From assembly GCA_030698405.1 (NCBI GenBank), contig JAUYMU010000132.1, forward strand, positions 1-64,000: a stretch of DNA of 64,000 bases. The letters are read 5' to 3'. Below the pieces are notes generated by a model. The model saw only the letters and a program-made list of their open reading frames with translations, was not told the DNA's origin and searched no databases. Shown here one piece after another: positions 46,350 to 55,202 of this stretch (position 1 is its first letter; every line of letters starts with the position of its first letter). The position numbers were made by a program, and so were the translations under genes. This stretch comes from Bacteroidota bacterium (GTDB lineage Bacteria; Bacteroidota; Bacteroidia; Bacteroidales; Prolixibacteraceae).

Positions 46350-49145
46350 ATGAACCGGTTTCGGGAACTGATACTAATCTTTATATTGTGCTCTCTTCAA
46401 CTTATCTGCCGGGCAAGTAACCTCTCATTCACAAGACTTTCGGTTGAAAACGGTTTGTCGAATAATCTGGTCAAAACCATTTTTAAGGATTCATACGGAT
46501 TTATTTGGTTTGGAACTTTAGAGGGGCTCGATCGGTATGACGGGACTGAAATCCGTCCTTACTCTTCAAAATTCCCTGAAACGGTTGAAAATATTTACTG
46601 CATTACAGAAGATTACAGTAAACATCTTTGGGTAGGAACTGCAACCGGACTATTCTGTTACAACAGTGCATCCGACAAGTTCGAAAGGATTAAAATAGAC
46701 AGCACAAATAGTACAGTTCAGACTTTGGCCATGATGCCCGACAGCAGCCTTTGCGTTGGAACAACTAACGGTTTGTACATTGTCAGCACAAAAACCAGAA
46801 AATCCGAACATTTCCTTTTTGATGATCTCAGGAATAATAAAACGAACAACATCACCGGAATATTCGTTGATAAGCATCAGAATTGCTGGTTGTCAACGCT
46901 TTCAGGTCTTATCAGGTATTCAGCGAGCGACAAAAAAAGCGATATCTTCCTTTTTAAAACGGCGGAGGAAGAGGCCTTTAACTCATTTACATCCATTTGT
47001 AACATTGGCAACAAACTTTATCTGGGTACAAGCAGCATAGGTATTGTTGAATTCAACCATTCAACAAAAGCATTCTCGGCTGGAATAAACATTGATAACA
47101 CTATTATTTTAACCATTGGCGGCGATAACAAGGAACGGCTTTTTGTAGGCACTGATGGCGGTGGATTAAAAGTGATCAATACCAGGACAAAGATTGTTGA
47201 AAGCATCGAAACTCAGGAGAATAATCCGGCTTCCATCAGTTCAAATTCTATTTATTCATTTTATCTCGACGAAAATAACAGGTATTGGATAGGAACCTAT
47301 TCCAATGGAGTTAATTTCAGCCAAAGTATTGCCGGAAATTTCAAACTTCATTCGGTTACTTCTGATTATCCGGAGGCCAATAAAAGTATTCGTTCGTTCT
47401 ATTTTTCACCTGATGGCGCTCAGTTTTTCGGGACGAGAAACGGGTTTATACAGATCAGCAAAAATGGTGTCGCCAAATTCTTTCAGGCAAATCTGAACGA
47501 TAAAAACGGACTGAGATCCAATATTATTCTTTCTGTCTATCCTTTTATGGGCGATATTTTGATCGGAACTTATGGAGGTGGAATCAGCCGGTTTTCGGTC
47601 GCAGAACAACGGATAAAACCTTTTTTGGATTCAGATATTTTTTCACAGGGAAATACTTATGCTTTTGATACCGATAAAAACGGGAGCCTATGGATTGCTA
47701 CTTTTAATGGGATCTATAAATATTCACCTTCAGATAAAAGCATTGTCAATTTTAACAAGCAAAACAGCGGATTGAAATGTGATGAGATTTTTGAAATCTC
47801 TTTTGATTCAAAAGGAAGGATGTGGTTGGGTTCCATGTTGGGAACAACCGTTGTAAACATTAAAGATGGCCAACTTGAAAAAGTTGAACTGCCCGAAACT
47901 GCTGTAAATAACTTCAAAACCAATTTCGTTTACGAAGATCAGACCGGTAATAGTTGGATATGTACTGAACGGGGTGGTTTGATCATGGTCGATCCGGAAC
48001 TTACTACAAGCAAAACTTATCACGATACCGACGGATTACCCGACAATTCAGTATGTGCAATCATTGAAAGCAGTGCAGGAGAATATTGGATCAGTACCCT
48101 GAAAGGATTCTGCAAATTTAATTCACAGTCGCAGAAATTCACAAAATTTTCACTGTCCGACGGTCTTCCGAGCCTCGCTTTTACACCTGCCGCTACCTAT
48201 TTATCACCGGATGGAACACTTTTTTTCGGCAACGAAAAGGGGCTTGTCTATTTTATGCCTACCGAAGTTTCAGATGCCAGCCTGAATGCAAAAATAAGAC
48301 TGACCGATTTTTATCTTTTCGGAAAAGCCGTTAAACCTGGACAGGAACAAGTTCTTAACCAGGCTATAGAAGCTACTGATGAAATCAGTCTGAATGACAG
48401 GTCTAACAGTATAGGTTTCAGGTTTGCAGCCCTTAATTATATCAATCCTGCTGATAATGATTATCAATACAAGTTGGAAGGATTTGACAAAGAATGGCGG
48501 AATAATGGCAGCAACAACACCGTTTTTTACGAGAAACTGAAGCCAGGCAGTTACCTCTTCAGGGTTAGAAATTCCAACGATCCTGATGAAAATTCGCCAA
48601 ACAATGTTGAGTTACAAATTCTAATCCATCGATCTCTGTTTAAGTCTCCTGTTTTTTTCGGATTACTTATTCTATTGGCTTTCGCTGGTGCTTATCTTAT
48701 GCTAAAATACATCAAAAAGCTTCAGAAAGAAGGAAAAAGAATTATTGAGATACCTCAGAAATTTGAAAAATATCGGGGCGCAAAAATTCCTGAAGTCCAG
48801 AGTTCATCCATCATCAATGATTTAAAACGATACATGGATGAAAAGAAACCGTATTTGAACGCCGAATTAAAACTGGCAGATCTTGCTAAGGAGATCAACT
48901 ATCCCATTCACGAAATATCCCAGGTACTGAATCAGGACCTCAATCAGAGCTTTTCCGATTTTGTGAACAAATACCGTGTTGAAGAAGTAAAACGGCGCCT
49001 GGAGGACAAGGCGTTTCAAAAATTCACCCTCATGGCAATTGCTGAACAATGTGGTTTTAACTCAAAGACTTCCTTTTACCGCATTTTCAAAAATGAAACC
49101 GGCAAAACCCCTGCTGAATACCTGAACGACCTCAAACAAGCATAA
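46350..49145 (+). CDS. Transmembrane beta-propeller/AraC regulator without kinase
   Basis: A 931-residue regulator. After a signal peptide (to about 23) come two periplasmic propellers built of regulator-propeller repeats (for example GLSNNLVKTIFKDSYGFIWFG; about 25-660), a Y_Y_Y domain (about 670-755), one membrane helix (about 766-785), a short linker and an AraC-type helix-turn-helix (about 830-931; AIAEQCGFNSKTSFYRIFKN, KTPAEYL). Hybrid two-component systems of this sensor type have kinase and receiver domains in between; here none exists. It should bind DNA from the membrane, in response to a sugar signal, and control the adjoining SusCD locus. Confidence 0.88.
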   Translation: MNRFRELILIFILCSLQLICRASNLSFTRLSVENGLSNNLVKTIFKDSYGFIWFGTLEGLDRYDGTEIRPYSSKFPETVENIYCITEDYSKHLWVGTATGLFCYNSASDKFERIKIDSTNSTVQTLAMMPDSSLCVGTTNGLYIVSTKTRKSEHFLFDDLRNNKTNNITGIFVDKHQNCWLSTLSGLIRYSASDKKSDIFLFKTAEEEAFNSFTSICNIGNKLYLGTSSIGIVEFNHSTKAFSAGINIDNTIILTIGGDNKERLFVGTDGGGLKVINTRTKIVESIETQENNPASISSNSIYSFYLDENNRYWIGTYSNGVNFSQSIAGNFKLHSVTSDYPEANKSIRSFYFSPDGAQFFGTRNGFIQISKNGVAKFFQANLNDKNGLRSNIILSVYPFMGDILIGTYGGGISRFSVAEQRIKPFLDSDIFSQGNTYAFDTDKNGSLWIATFNGIYKYSPSDKSIVNFNKQNSGLKCDEIFEISFDSKGRMWLGSMLGTTVVNIKDGQLEKVELPETAVNNFKTNFVYEDQTGNSWICTERGGLIMVDPELTTSKTYHDTDGLPDNSVCAIIESSAGEYWISTLKGFCKFNSQSQKFTKFSLSDGLPSLAFTPAATYLSPDGTLFFGNEKGLVYFMPTEVSDASLNAKIRLTDFYLFGKAVKPGQEQVLNQAIEATDEISLNDRSNSIGFRFAALNYINPADNDYQYKLEGFDKEWRNNGSNNTVFYEKLKPGSYLFRVRNSNDPDENSPNNVELQILIHRSLFKSPVFFGLLILLAFAGAYLMLKYIKKLQKEGKRIIEIPQKFEKYRGAKIPEVQSSSIINDLKRYMDEKKPYLNAELKLADLAKEINYPIHEISQVLNQDLNQSFSDFVNKYRVEEVKRRLEDKAFQKFTLMAIAEQCGFNSKTSFYRIFKNETGKTPAEYLNDLKQA

Positions 49146-49165
49146 ACTATTCAATCCAATATTAC

Positions 49166-49310
49166 GGTGCGCTGCACCTTTAACCCTCCGATTGCCAAAT
49201 TCCTACAAATATTCTGGTGCTCCGCACCTTTTCGGACAAGGATAGCAGCAGAGCTGCAGAATCTTTGTTGAAATTAAGGTTAATACATTAACCGAAAGGT
49301 GCAGCGCACC
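49166..49310. repeat. Cluster of GGTGC-type palindromes (REP-like)
   Basis: GGTGCGCTGCACC (49166-49178), GGTGCTCCGCACC (49216-49228) and GGTGCAGCGCACC (49298-49310). The first and third are reverse complements of one another, so they also form a 145-base inverted pair. GCAGCAGAGCTGC (49245-49257) lies inside. This is the look of repetitive extragenic palindromes. Confidence 0.65.
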
Positions 49311-49553
49311 GATATCTTAAAACGTGGAATCTTTGCTGGTATTCTGCCTAAGGCTTTTTCCCATGATCTTTATGATTTTTGGATTAAGGGTCACATCATT
49401 CGAAAACTTCCATCCAAATCCAATCCCAAAATATTCCGTCAAAAAAATGGGTTTTCAGGTGCCAAAAAAAAATGGAACTAACATTTTTTAACACTTCGGC
49501 TTTGGTCTCATCTAATCGTCTAATTATTAGAATTTTAATTTAAAAAGCTACTG

Positions 49554-49583
49554 AGTGCCAAATTATAAATTGGCACTTTTTTA
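49554..49583 (+). terminator. Terminator-like hairpin upstream of susC
   Basis: AGTGCCAA (49554-49561) pairs with TTGGCACT (49570-49577), followed by a T-run. It lies 409 bases after the regulator stop and 204 before susC, so it may end a small RNA or act as a leader attenuator. Confidence 0.6.
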
Positions 49584-49639
49584 TCCGATGTTAACATTGA
49601 AGTCACGCTGATCTAACCTTAAATTTACATTCAAACAAT

Positions 49640-49746
49640 GCCCCCTCCAAACCTTCCCGGCAAACCGGGAGAGGCTTAAAAAAAGCCCGTAGTATTATCT
49701 GCGAAGCTTTTTAAGTCCCCTCTTTCGGAGAGGATTTAGGGGAGGC
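49640..49746. repeat. Intergenic inverted-repeat element ahead of susC
   Basis: GCCCCCTCCAAA at the left end is mirrored by TTTAGGGGAGGC at the right end (arms imperfect). Inside lies a hairpin CTTCCCGG-CAAA-CCGGGAG. The AAGTCCCCTCTTTCGGAGAG stretch is of a kind I know as dispersed between genes in many Bacteroidota; number of copies in this genome not known. Confidence 0.55.
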
Positions 49747-49786
49747 TCAAACTGTATTTAATGTTAAACATTTACAAATTAAATCT

Positions 49787-52700
49787 ATGAAAAGAAATCC
49801 GAATGAAAATTCCGATCGAAACAGCCAAAAGCTAAGGAAGCTGTTTTCAAGTGTCGGCATGATGGTTTTGATCATTATGCTATCGTTTTCTGCAGTTTTT
49901 GCCCAACAAGGCAAAACCATTAAGGGAACTGTCACCGACAACACCAATTTACCTCTTCCGGGGGTAACTATATCTGTAAAAGGTGCGCCTGTTGGAACCA
50001 TTACCAGTTCCGACGGTACTTATTCTATAGTTGTTCCAGCAACGGGAAAAGTACTCGCTTTTTCGTTTGTAGGAATGAAGTCGATGGAAGTTACCATTGG
50101 TAACCAAACCCAAATTAATGTAACTATGACCGAAGAATCGATTGGTTTGGATGAAGTGGTTGCCGTTGGTTATGGTACTCAGAAGAAAGTTTCACTTACC
50201 GGATCTGTTGGAACGGTTAATTCACAAACCTTTCAGGACAGAGGTCCGGTTGCCAGTCCGCTGGCAGCTTTACAGGGACAAGTCGCCGGTGTTACGGTAA
50301 CCCGCAGTTCAGGGCAGCCAGGACGCGAAAGCTGGAATTTCATGATTCGCGGTAACTCTTCAGTTAATGGCGCTGAACCGCTGGTTATTGTTGACGGACT
50401 GACCCTCCCAAATGCTTCAGCCTTGAACTCTTTTAACCCAAATGATATAGAAAACATTTCTTTCCTTAAAGATGCGGCTGCTACTTCAATTTACGGAGCA
50501 AGAGCTGCCGGAGGAGTTGTTATTATCACTACAAAACGGGCAAAATCAGGAGCAGCAGTTGTGGAATACAACGGTTCTGTTTCACGCAAACAGATTGGGT
50601 TACAACCTAACCTGGTTGATATAAATGGCTGGGGACCAATGATGGCTGAGGCCAGAATGGGTGACGGATTTGACAATACTGATATTTGGAACCGATATTT
50701 TCTGTTATCGCAACATGCTGTCAAGAACAATATACAATGGATGTCCTCTGCTGAAGCTGCTTCTAATTTAGCGACACTCGGACTGGTTACTACCGGTTTC
50801 TTCACCGATGTGAAAGACTTTGTATTCTTCCCCGGAACGATGCAGGATTATTTATGGAACAATTCTACTTCAACTGAACATCAGTTAAGTATTTCAAACA
50901 AAGGTGAAAAATCAGGATACCGCATTTCGTTTGGTTATCTTGATGATGGGAGCTTATTGGAAGTAGGTAATAATTCGAACAAGCGTTACAATGTAAGGTT
51001 GACCCACGACTATCAATTTACTCCAAAGTTAAAACTGGAAAGTAATGTTTCATTTGAACGTAATGACATTGTACAGCCTTCAAATATTGGTGCGGTTCTT
51101 AACAACGGAATACAGCCCGGTTTGCCGGCAAGTGGTCTCGGATTAACCGGAAAAGCCTATGTCTGGGGCTCCGGAATTGGTAATGCATCAACGGTAAGTA
51201 TCGCTAATTTTGGAGGTGTTTCAAAGGAAGCCAATACCCGCCTGAATACGAACTTTAATCTGACCTATAATGTTACCAAAGATTTAAAAGCTGTTGCTTC
51301 GGCAGGATACTACCTCCATGATGCTGATTACAGAACCAAAGAGAATTCTATTCCCTGGTACGATTATTCAGGTACTGCCTTAATTTCATCTCTATCTCCT
51401 TCTGGTTCAGGCCGAAGCTTTTACCAAAGGGCAAACAGAAAAGAATCTTATTACAACTTTAATGCTTATCTTGAATACAGCAAGACGCTTAATACTGACC
51501 ACGATGTAAAAGTAATGGTGGGTACGCAGTATGAACGGCAGGAATTCAACTCATTCTTTGCAAAAACTTTTGACATAGTTCCCGGAGTTTCTCCTTCACT
51601 CAGCTTAAGTTATGGCGATGCAGCATCAAAATCGGTTGCCGAATCTCAAAATCATTATGCACTTGCCGGTTATTTTGGTCGTTTGAATTACGCTTTCAAA
51701 AACAAGTACTTATTGGAGGTCAATAGCCGGTATGATGGTTCTTCTAAATTTGATATTGACAACCGATGGAAATATTTCTACGGATTTTCAGGTGGATGGC
51801 GTGTAACAGAAGAAAAATTCATGGAAAACTTCAAATTCCTCAGCGATTTAAAACTTAGGGCATCACTCGGAAATGTTGGTAACCAAAGTGGTATTGGTTT
51901 GTATGATTACATTACCTTACTAAATTTAAGTTACTCAACTGGTGCAACAAGTTCTGGATTCCCAATTTTAGGAACCAATCCGGCAGTAAGGGTTACTCCC
52001 GGTAACTTGGTTGCTTTGGACAGATCATGGGAACGAATACAGACGATTAATTATGGCGTTGATTTTGGCGTATTGGACAATCGTTTAAAAGGAAGTGCTG
52101 AATACTTCGTAAAGAACAACAACAACATGCTGATTGCCCGTACATATCCTGCTGTTTTAGGTGCGAATGCCCCTGCCGGAAACAATGGTGAACTCGAAAC
52201 CAATGGCTGGGAATTCAGCTTAAACTGGTCGGATAAAATAAACAAATTTAGCTACCACTTTGGCGGAAACTTGTCAACTTACGAAACCAATCTGAAGAAT
52301 TTTGGTGGACAGACAATCATCAATTCAACCAACCGCGGATTAAATAGTGCGGTTGAGGGCTATCCTATCAATACCTATTTCGGATTGGTTTATGCCGGAC
52401 GTATTCAAACTCAGGCAGAATTGGATGAATACAGAAAATTTATCGTCGGTAATAATATTGGTATGCCTTCAGGTGCTGCAACAGCACAGGCAAATGCACG
52501 TCTTGCTCTTGGCGATAACATGTACAAGGATATTAGTGGTCCAAACGGAGTTCCTGATGGCAAAATTACTTTTCCTGAAGATGCAATAGACTTGGGTTCT
52601 TCTGATCCTAAGTTAACCTATTCAGTTAATGCAGGGTTTGAATGGAAAGGCTTTGACTTCAACATGATGTTGCAGGGAGTTGGCAAACGAACCATTATCC

Positions 52701-53134
52701 GCGATGGTAACTGGCGCGTTCCGGCTCAGGTAATCTATCAGGCGCAAAACGGTGCATTTGTCGATAAATGGTGGACTCCTTCAAGAACCGATGCAGAACT
52801 TCCACGAATTTCAACAACTGGTACCATCAACAATTACAACTATTTCCCATCTGATTGGGTCGCCGAGAATGGTGCATTTCTTCGCTTGAAAAATGTCGTT
52901 TTGGGTTATACTTTACCAAAATCGGTTTCCAGATTAGCGAAAATGGAAAAAGTTAGGGTGTATTTCTCAGGAAATGATTTGTGGGAAATATCTCATATCA
53001 AAGACGGTTGGGATCCGGAAGCAACTAACAACATCGCAAATACGGGCGATAGCAACAACAATAACCAAAGCACATTTAGTGGCCGTTATCCTTTCTATCG
53101 CTTATTGTCGTTTGGCGTAAATCTGACATTTTAA
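49787..53134 (+). CDS. SusC-like TonB-dependent outer-membrane transporter
   Basis: A 1115-residue outer-membrane protein that imports oligosaccharides with SusD as lid. Signal peptide to about 39 (SFSAVFAQ), carboxypeptidase-like beta-sandwich (about 44-115), the LDEVVAVGYG segment at 121-130 typical of the SusC group, plug domain (about 135-245; PLVIVDGL, LKDAAATSIYGARAAGGVVIITTK), and a beta barrel to the C-terminal LLSFGVNLTF. Complete. It is followed by susD after 18 bases. Confidence 0.97.
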   Translation: MKRNPNENSDRNSQKLRKLFSSVGMMVLIIMLSFSAVFAQQGKTIKGTVTDNTNLPLPGVTISVKGAPVGTITSSDGTYSIVVPATGKVLAFSFVGMKSMEVTIGNQTQINVTMTEESIGLDEVVAVGYGTQKKVSLTGSVGTVNSQTFQDRGPVASPLAALQGQVAGVTVTRSSGQPGRESWNFMIRGNSSVNGAEPLVIVDGLTLPNASALNSFNPNDIENISFLKDAAATSIYGARAAGGVVIITTKRAKSGAAVVEYNGSVSRKQIGLQPNLVDINGWGPMMAEARMGDGFDNTDIWNRYFLLSQHAVKNNIQWMSSAEAASNLATLGLVTTGFFTDVKDFVFFPGTMQDYLWNNSTSTEHQLSISNKGEKSGYRISFGYLDDGSLLEVGNNSNKRYNVRLTHDYQFTPKLKLESNVSFERNDIVQPSNIGAVLNNGIQPGLPASGLGLTGKAYVWGSGIGNASTVSIANFGGVSKEANTRLNTNFNLTYNVTKDLKAVASAGYYLHDADYRTKENSIPWYDYSGTALISSLSPSGSGRSFYQRANRKESYYNFNAYLEYSKTLNTDHDVKVMVGTQYERQEFNSFFAKTFDIVPGVSPSLSLSYGDAASKSVAESQNHYALAGYFGRLNYAFKNKYLLEVNSRYDGSSKFDIDNRWKYFYGFSGGWRVTEEKFMENFKFLSDLKLRASLGNVGNQSGIGLYDYITLLNLSYSTGATSSGFPILGTNPAVRVTPGNLVALDRSWERIQTINYGVDFGVLDNRLKGSAEYFVKNNNNMLIARTYPAVLGANAPAGNNGELETNGWEFSLNWSDKINKFSYHFGGNLSTYETNLKNFGGQTIINSTNRGLNSAVEGYPINTYFGLVYAGRIQTQAELDEYRKFIVGNNIGMPSGAATAQANARLALGDNMYKDISGPNGVPDGKITFPEDAIDLGSSDPKLTYSVNAGFEWKGFDFNMMLQGVGKRTIIRDGNWRVPAQVIYQAQNGAFVDKWWTPSRTDAELPRISTTGTINNYNYFPSDWVAENGAFLRLKNVVLGYTLPKSVSRLAKMEKVRVYFSGNDLWEISHIKDGWDPEATNNIANTGDSNNNNQSTFSGRYPFYRLLSFGVNLTF

Positions 53135-53152
53135 TCCTAAAATTTATTAAAG

Positions 53153-54883
53153 ATGAAAAAATTGAATTTTAAATATGTATTGATACTTGTCGGGAGCTTG
53201 TCATTTTCGCTCATTAGCTGCAACGAAATGCTGGATTTGAAACCGATTAATGAGATATCAGATGCCGATTATTGGAAATCTACGGAACAATTCCAACTTT
53301 CAGCAAACTCCTATTACAATTATCTTCGATCTTTTGGTGATATACTAAACGACAATCCGCATTCCGACAGAAGGAGCGACTTCCAATATGCCGGTGCTTC
53401 AAATACTTTTAGTGCTGGAGCAAATACTGCCGGTTCCACCGACGGAAACTGGAACACAGCTTATTCGAGGCTGCGGGAAGTGAATTATCTTTTAGCCAAA
53501 GCTGCCGAATATTCTAATCCTGCTGAAATTGCAACATTCGTTGCTGAAACCAAATTTTTCAGGGCGTACATTTATTTTGATTTGTTGCAACAATTTGGTG
53601 GTGTCCCAATCGTGCTTAAACCGATTGAAGTTGGCGCTTCTGAATTGCAGTCACCAAGGAATACCAGGGATGAAGTAGTTGATCAGATCATAAAAGACCT
53701 TGATGAAGCTATTGCCGTATTGCCTCTTGAATCAGCTATAGCCACTGCTAACAAAGGCCGGATTAGCAAAGGCGCTGCACAGTCGTTTTTAAGCAGGGTA
53801 GCTTTGTATGAAGGAACCTGGCAAAAATTCAGGAATAACGCTACACGTGCCAATGCTATGCTCGACAGAGCTATCAGCAGCAGTGATGCAGTTATTTCCA
53901 GTGCATTGTATTCGCTTTTTGCTCCTGCAGTATTAGGTGATTCTGCTCAAAAATACATGTTCATTTTGGAAGATGAAAAGTCGAATCCGGCAGGTCTTCA
54001 AAAATCTGCAAATAAAGAATACATTCTGGCAAGCAGGTATTCCTACTCTCTACGTCAGATTCGAATGAATATAACTCATTCTTGTTTGAGCAATATTTAT
54101 TGGGTCACTAAAAAATATGCAGATACTTACCTTTGTCAGGATGGTTTACCCGTTTCAAAATCTCCATTATTTCAAGGTTATGCAACTACGACTTCGGAAT
54201 TTTCAAACCGGGATAACCGAATGAAATACAACCTCATGATTGATGGCAGATACTATTGGGATAATGAAAATCCCGGCGCCAGATCAACATGGACAGGTGA
54301 TGCAGCCGACAGGGCAACTTCAAGAGGAAAACACAATGGCGCTACAGGTTCGGGCTACAGCAATCAAAAGTGGGCAACAGAAAGAAGGTTAAACGATAAT
54401 GAAGAGGGGTACGATTTTCCTGTAATTCGTTATGCTGAAGTACTCTTAAATTATGCAGAGGCTGTTTTCGAACGCAATGGAAGTATTTCTGATGCTGATC
54501 TGAATAAGTCGTTAAACCTTGTTCGTAACCGGGTGAATAAAACGATGCCTAAATTAAGCAGCAGTTTCGTTGCAGATAATGGTCTGGATATGCGCACCGA
54601 AATCAGAAGGGAACGGAACATTGAATTTTATTTCGAAGGTTTCCGTGTCGATGATTTGAAACGCTGGAAAACTGCAGAAACAGAAATGCCAATGGATTTA
54701 CAGGGTATTACATGGACTGGCACTGCATGGGCTACAAAATGGGCCGGTATCAGCAGTAGAATTGTAAATGGCGTTTTCAGACTGGAGACTGGCAGAACGT
54801 GGGTTGATAAAAACTACCTGTTGCCAATTCCGACCCAACAAATTCAATTAAATCCAAACCTGGTGCAAAATACCGGTTGGTAG
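53153..54883 (+). CDS. SusD-like surface glycan-binding lipoprotein
   Basis: A 576-residue RagB/SusD protein: signal peptide ending in LISC (C23), LKPINEISDADYWKS at the start of the mature part, TPR-like scaffold (FFRAYIYFDLLQQFGGVPIV, ISKGAAQSFLSRVALYEG), and C-terminal RRERNIEFYFEGFRVDDLKRW and YLLPIPTQQIQLNPNL. It caps the SusC barrel and binds glycan at the surface. Confidence 0.97.
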   Translation: MKKLNFKYVLILVGSLSFSLISCNEMLDLKPINEISDADYWKSTEQFQLSANSYYNYLRSFGDILNDNPHSDRRSDFQYAGASNTFSAGANTAGSTDGNWNTAYSRLREVNYLLAKAAEYSNPAEIATFVAETKFFRAYIYFDLLQQFGGVPIVLKPIEVGASELQSPRNTRDEVVDQIIKDLDEAIAVLPLESAIATANKGRISKGAAQSFLSRVALYEGTWQKFRNNATRANAMLDRAISSSDAVISSALYSLFAPAVLGDSAQKYMFILEDEKSNPAGLQKSANKEYILASRYSYSLRQIRMNITHSCLSNIYWVTKKYADTYLCQDGLPVSKSPLFQGYATTTSEFSNRDNRMKYNLMIDGRYYWDNENPGARSTWTGDAADRATSRGKHNGATGSGYSNQKWATERRLNDNEEGYDFPVIRYAEVLLNYAEAVFERNGSISDADLNKSLNLVRNRVNKTMPKLSSSFVADNGLDMRTEIRRERNIEFYFEGFRVDDLKRWKTAETEMPMDLQGITWTGTAWATKWAGISSRIVNGVFRLETGRTWVDKNYLLPIPTQQIQLNPNLVQNTGW

Positions 54884-54947
54884 AAAAGCTATAAGTAATT
54901 AATAAAAGAGGTTATTGAATTGTTGAGTGCCCTTCGAAAAGTTTAAG

Positions 54948-55026
54948 TTCGCGCAAAGCTGCTAAGTTCGTAAAGAAATATAATACTCATTGTTAATACT
55001 TTGCGTTCTTTGCGACTTTGCGAGAA
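54948..55026. repeat. GCAAAG-type inverted repeat
   Basis: A 28-base left arm starting TTCGCGCAAAGCTGCTAAG pairs with a right arm starting CTTTGCGTTCTTTGCGAC; about 21 of 28 positions match. Such CGCAAAG-rich palindromes recur between genes in Bacteroidota. Confidence 0.6.
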
Positions 55027-55096
55027 ATCAATAATATTCTTTTTCGGAAACTCGATTATCTATATTAAGTAGTTCATTTTTTACAAAAAATCATTC

Positions 55097-55146
55097 AAGC
55101 AGCCGACAGTTAATTCGAAAATGTTGCTGTCGGCTGCTTTTCTTTT
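55097..55146 (+). terminator. Terminator of the susCD transcript
   Basis: AAGCAGCCGACAG (55097-55109) pairs perfectly with CTGTCGGCTGCTT (55127-55139), 17-base loop, followed by TTCTTTTTT. Confidence 0.8.
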
Positions 55147-55202
55147 TTCACTTTCATATTCCAGAAAAAAGCATAAAACTATTCGAACCAAATAAACCCA
55201 TC

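Larger units (their letters stand above)
49146..49786. other. Repeat-rich gap between regulator and susC
   Basis: A 641-base gap with three GGTGC palindromes (49166-49310), a GCAGC-AGA-GCTGC hairpin (49245-49257), a terminator-like hairpin (49554-49583) that has no gene directly before it, and a long inverted repeat element (49640-49746) ahead of susC. No reading frame here looks real. Confidence 0.6.
54884..55202. other. Gap after susD with inverted repeat and terminator
   Basis: A 319-base gap that holds an imperfect inverted repeat (54948-55026) and the terminator at 55097-55146. Nothing coding was seen. Confidence 0.55.

Noticed and set aside
46350-49145. Hybrid two-component histidine kinase
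   Set aside because: No H-box, ATPase motifs or receiver Asp between the membrane helix and the AraC domain.
49299-49481. 60-codon frame in the gap before susC
   Set aside because: Begins inside a palindromic repeat, has no upstream signal and no protein-like conservation pattern.
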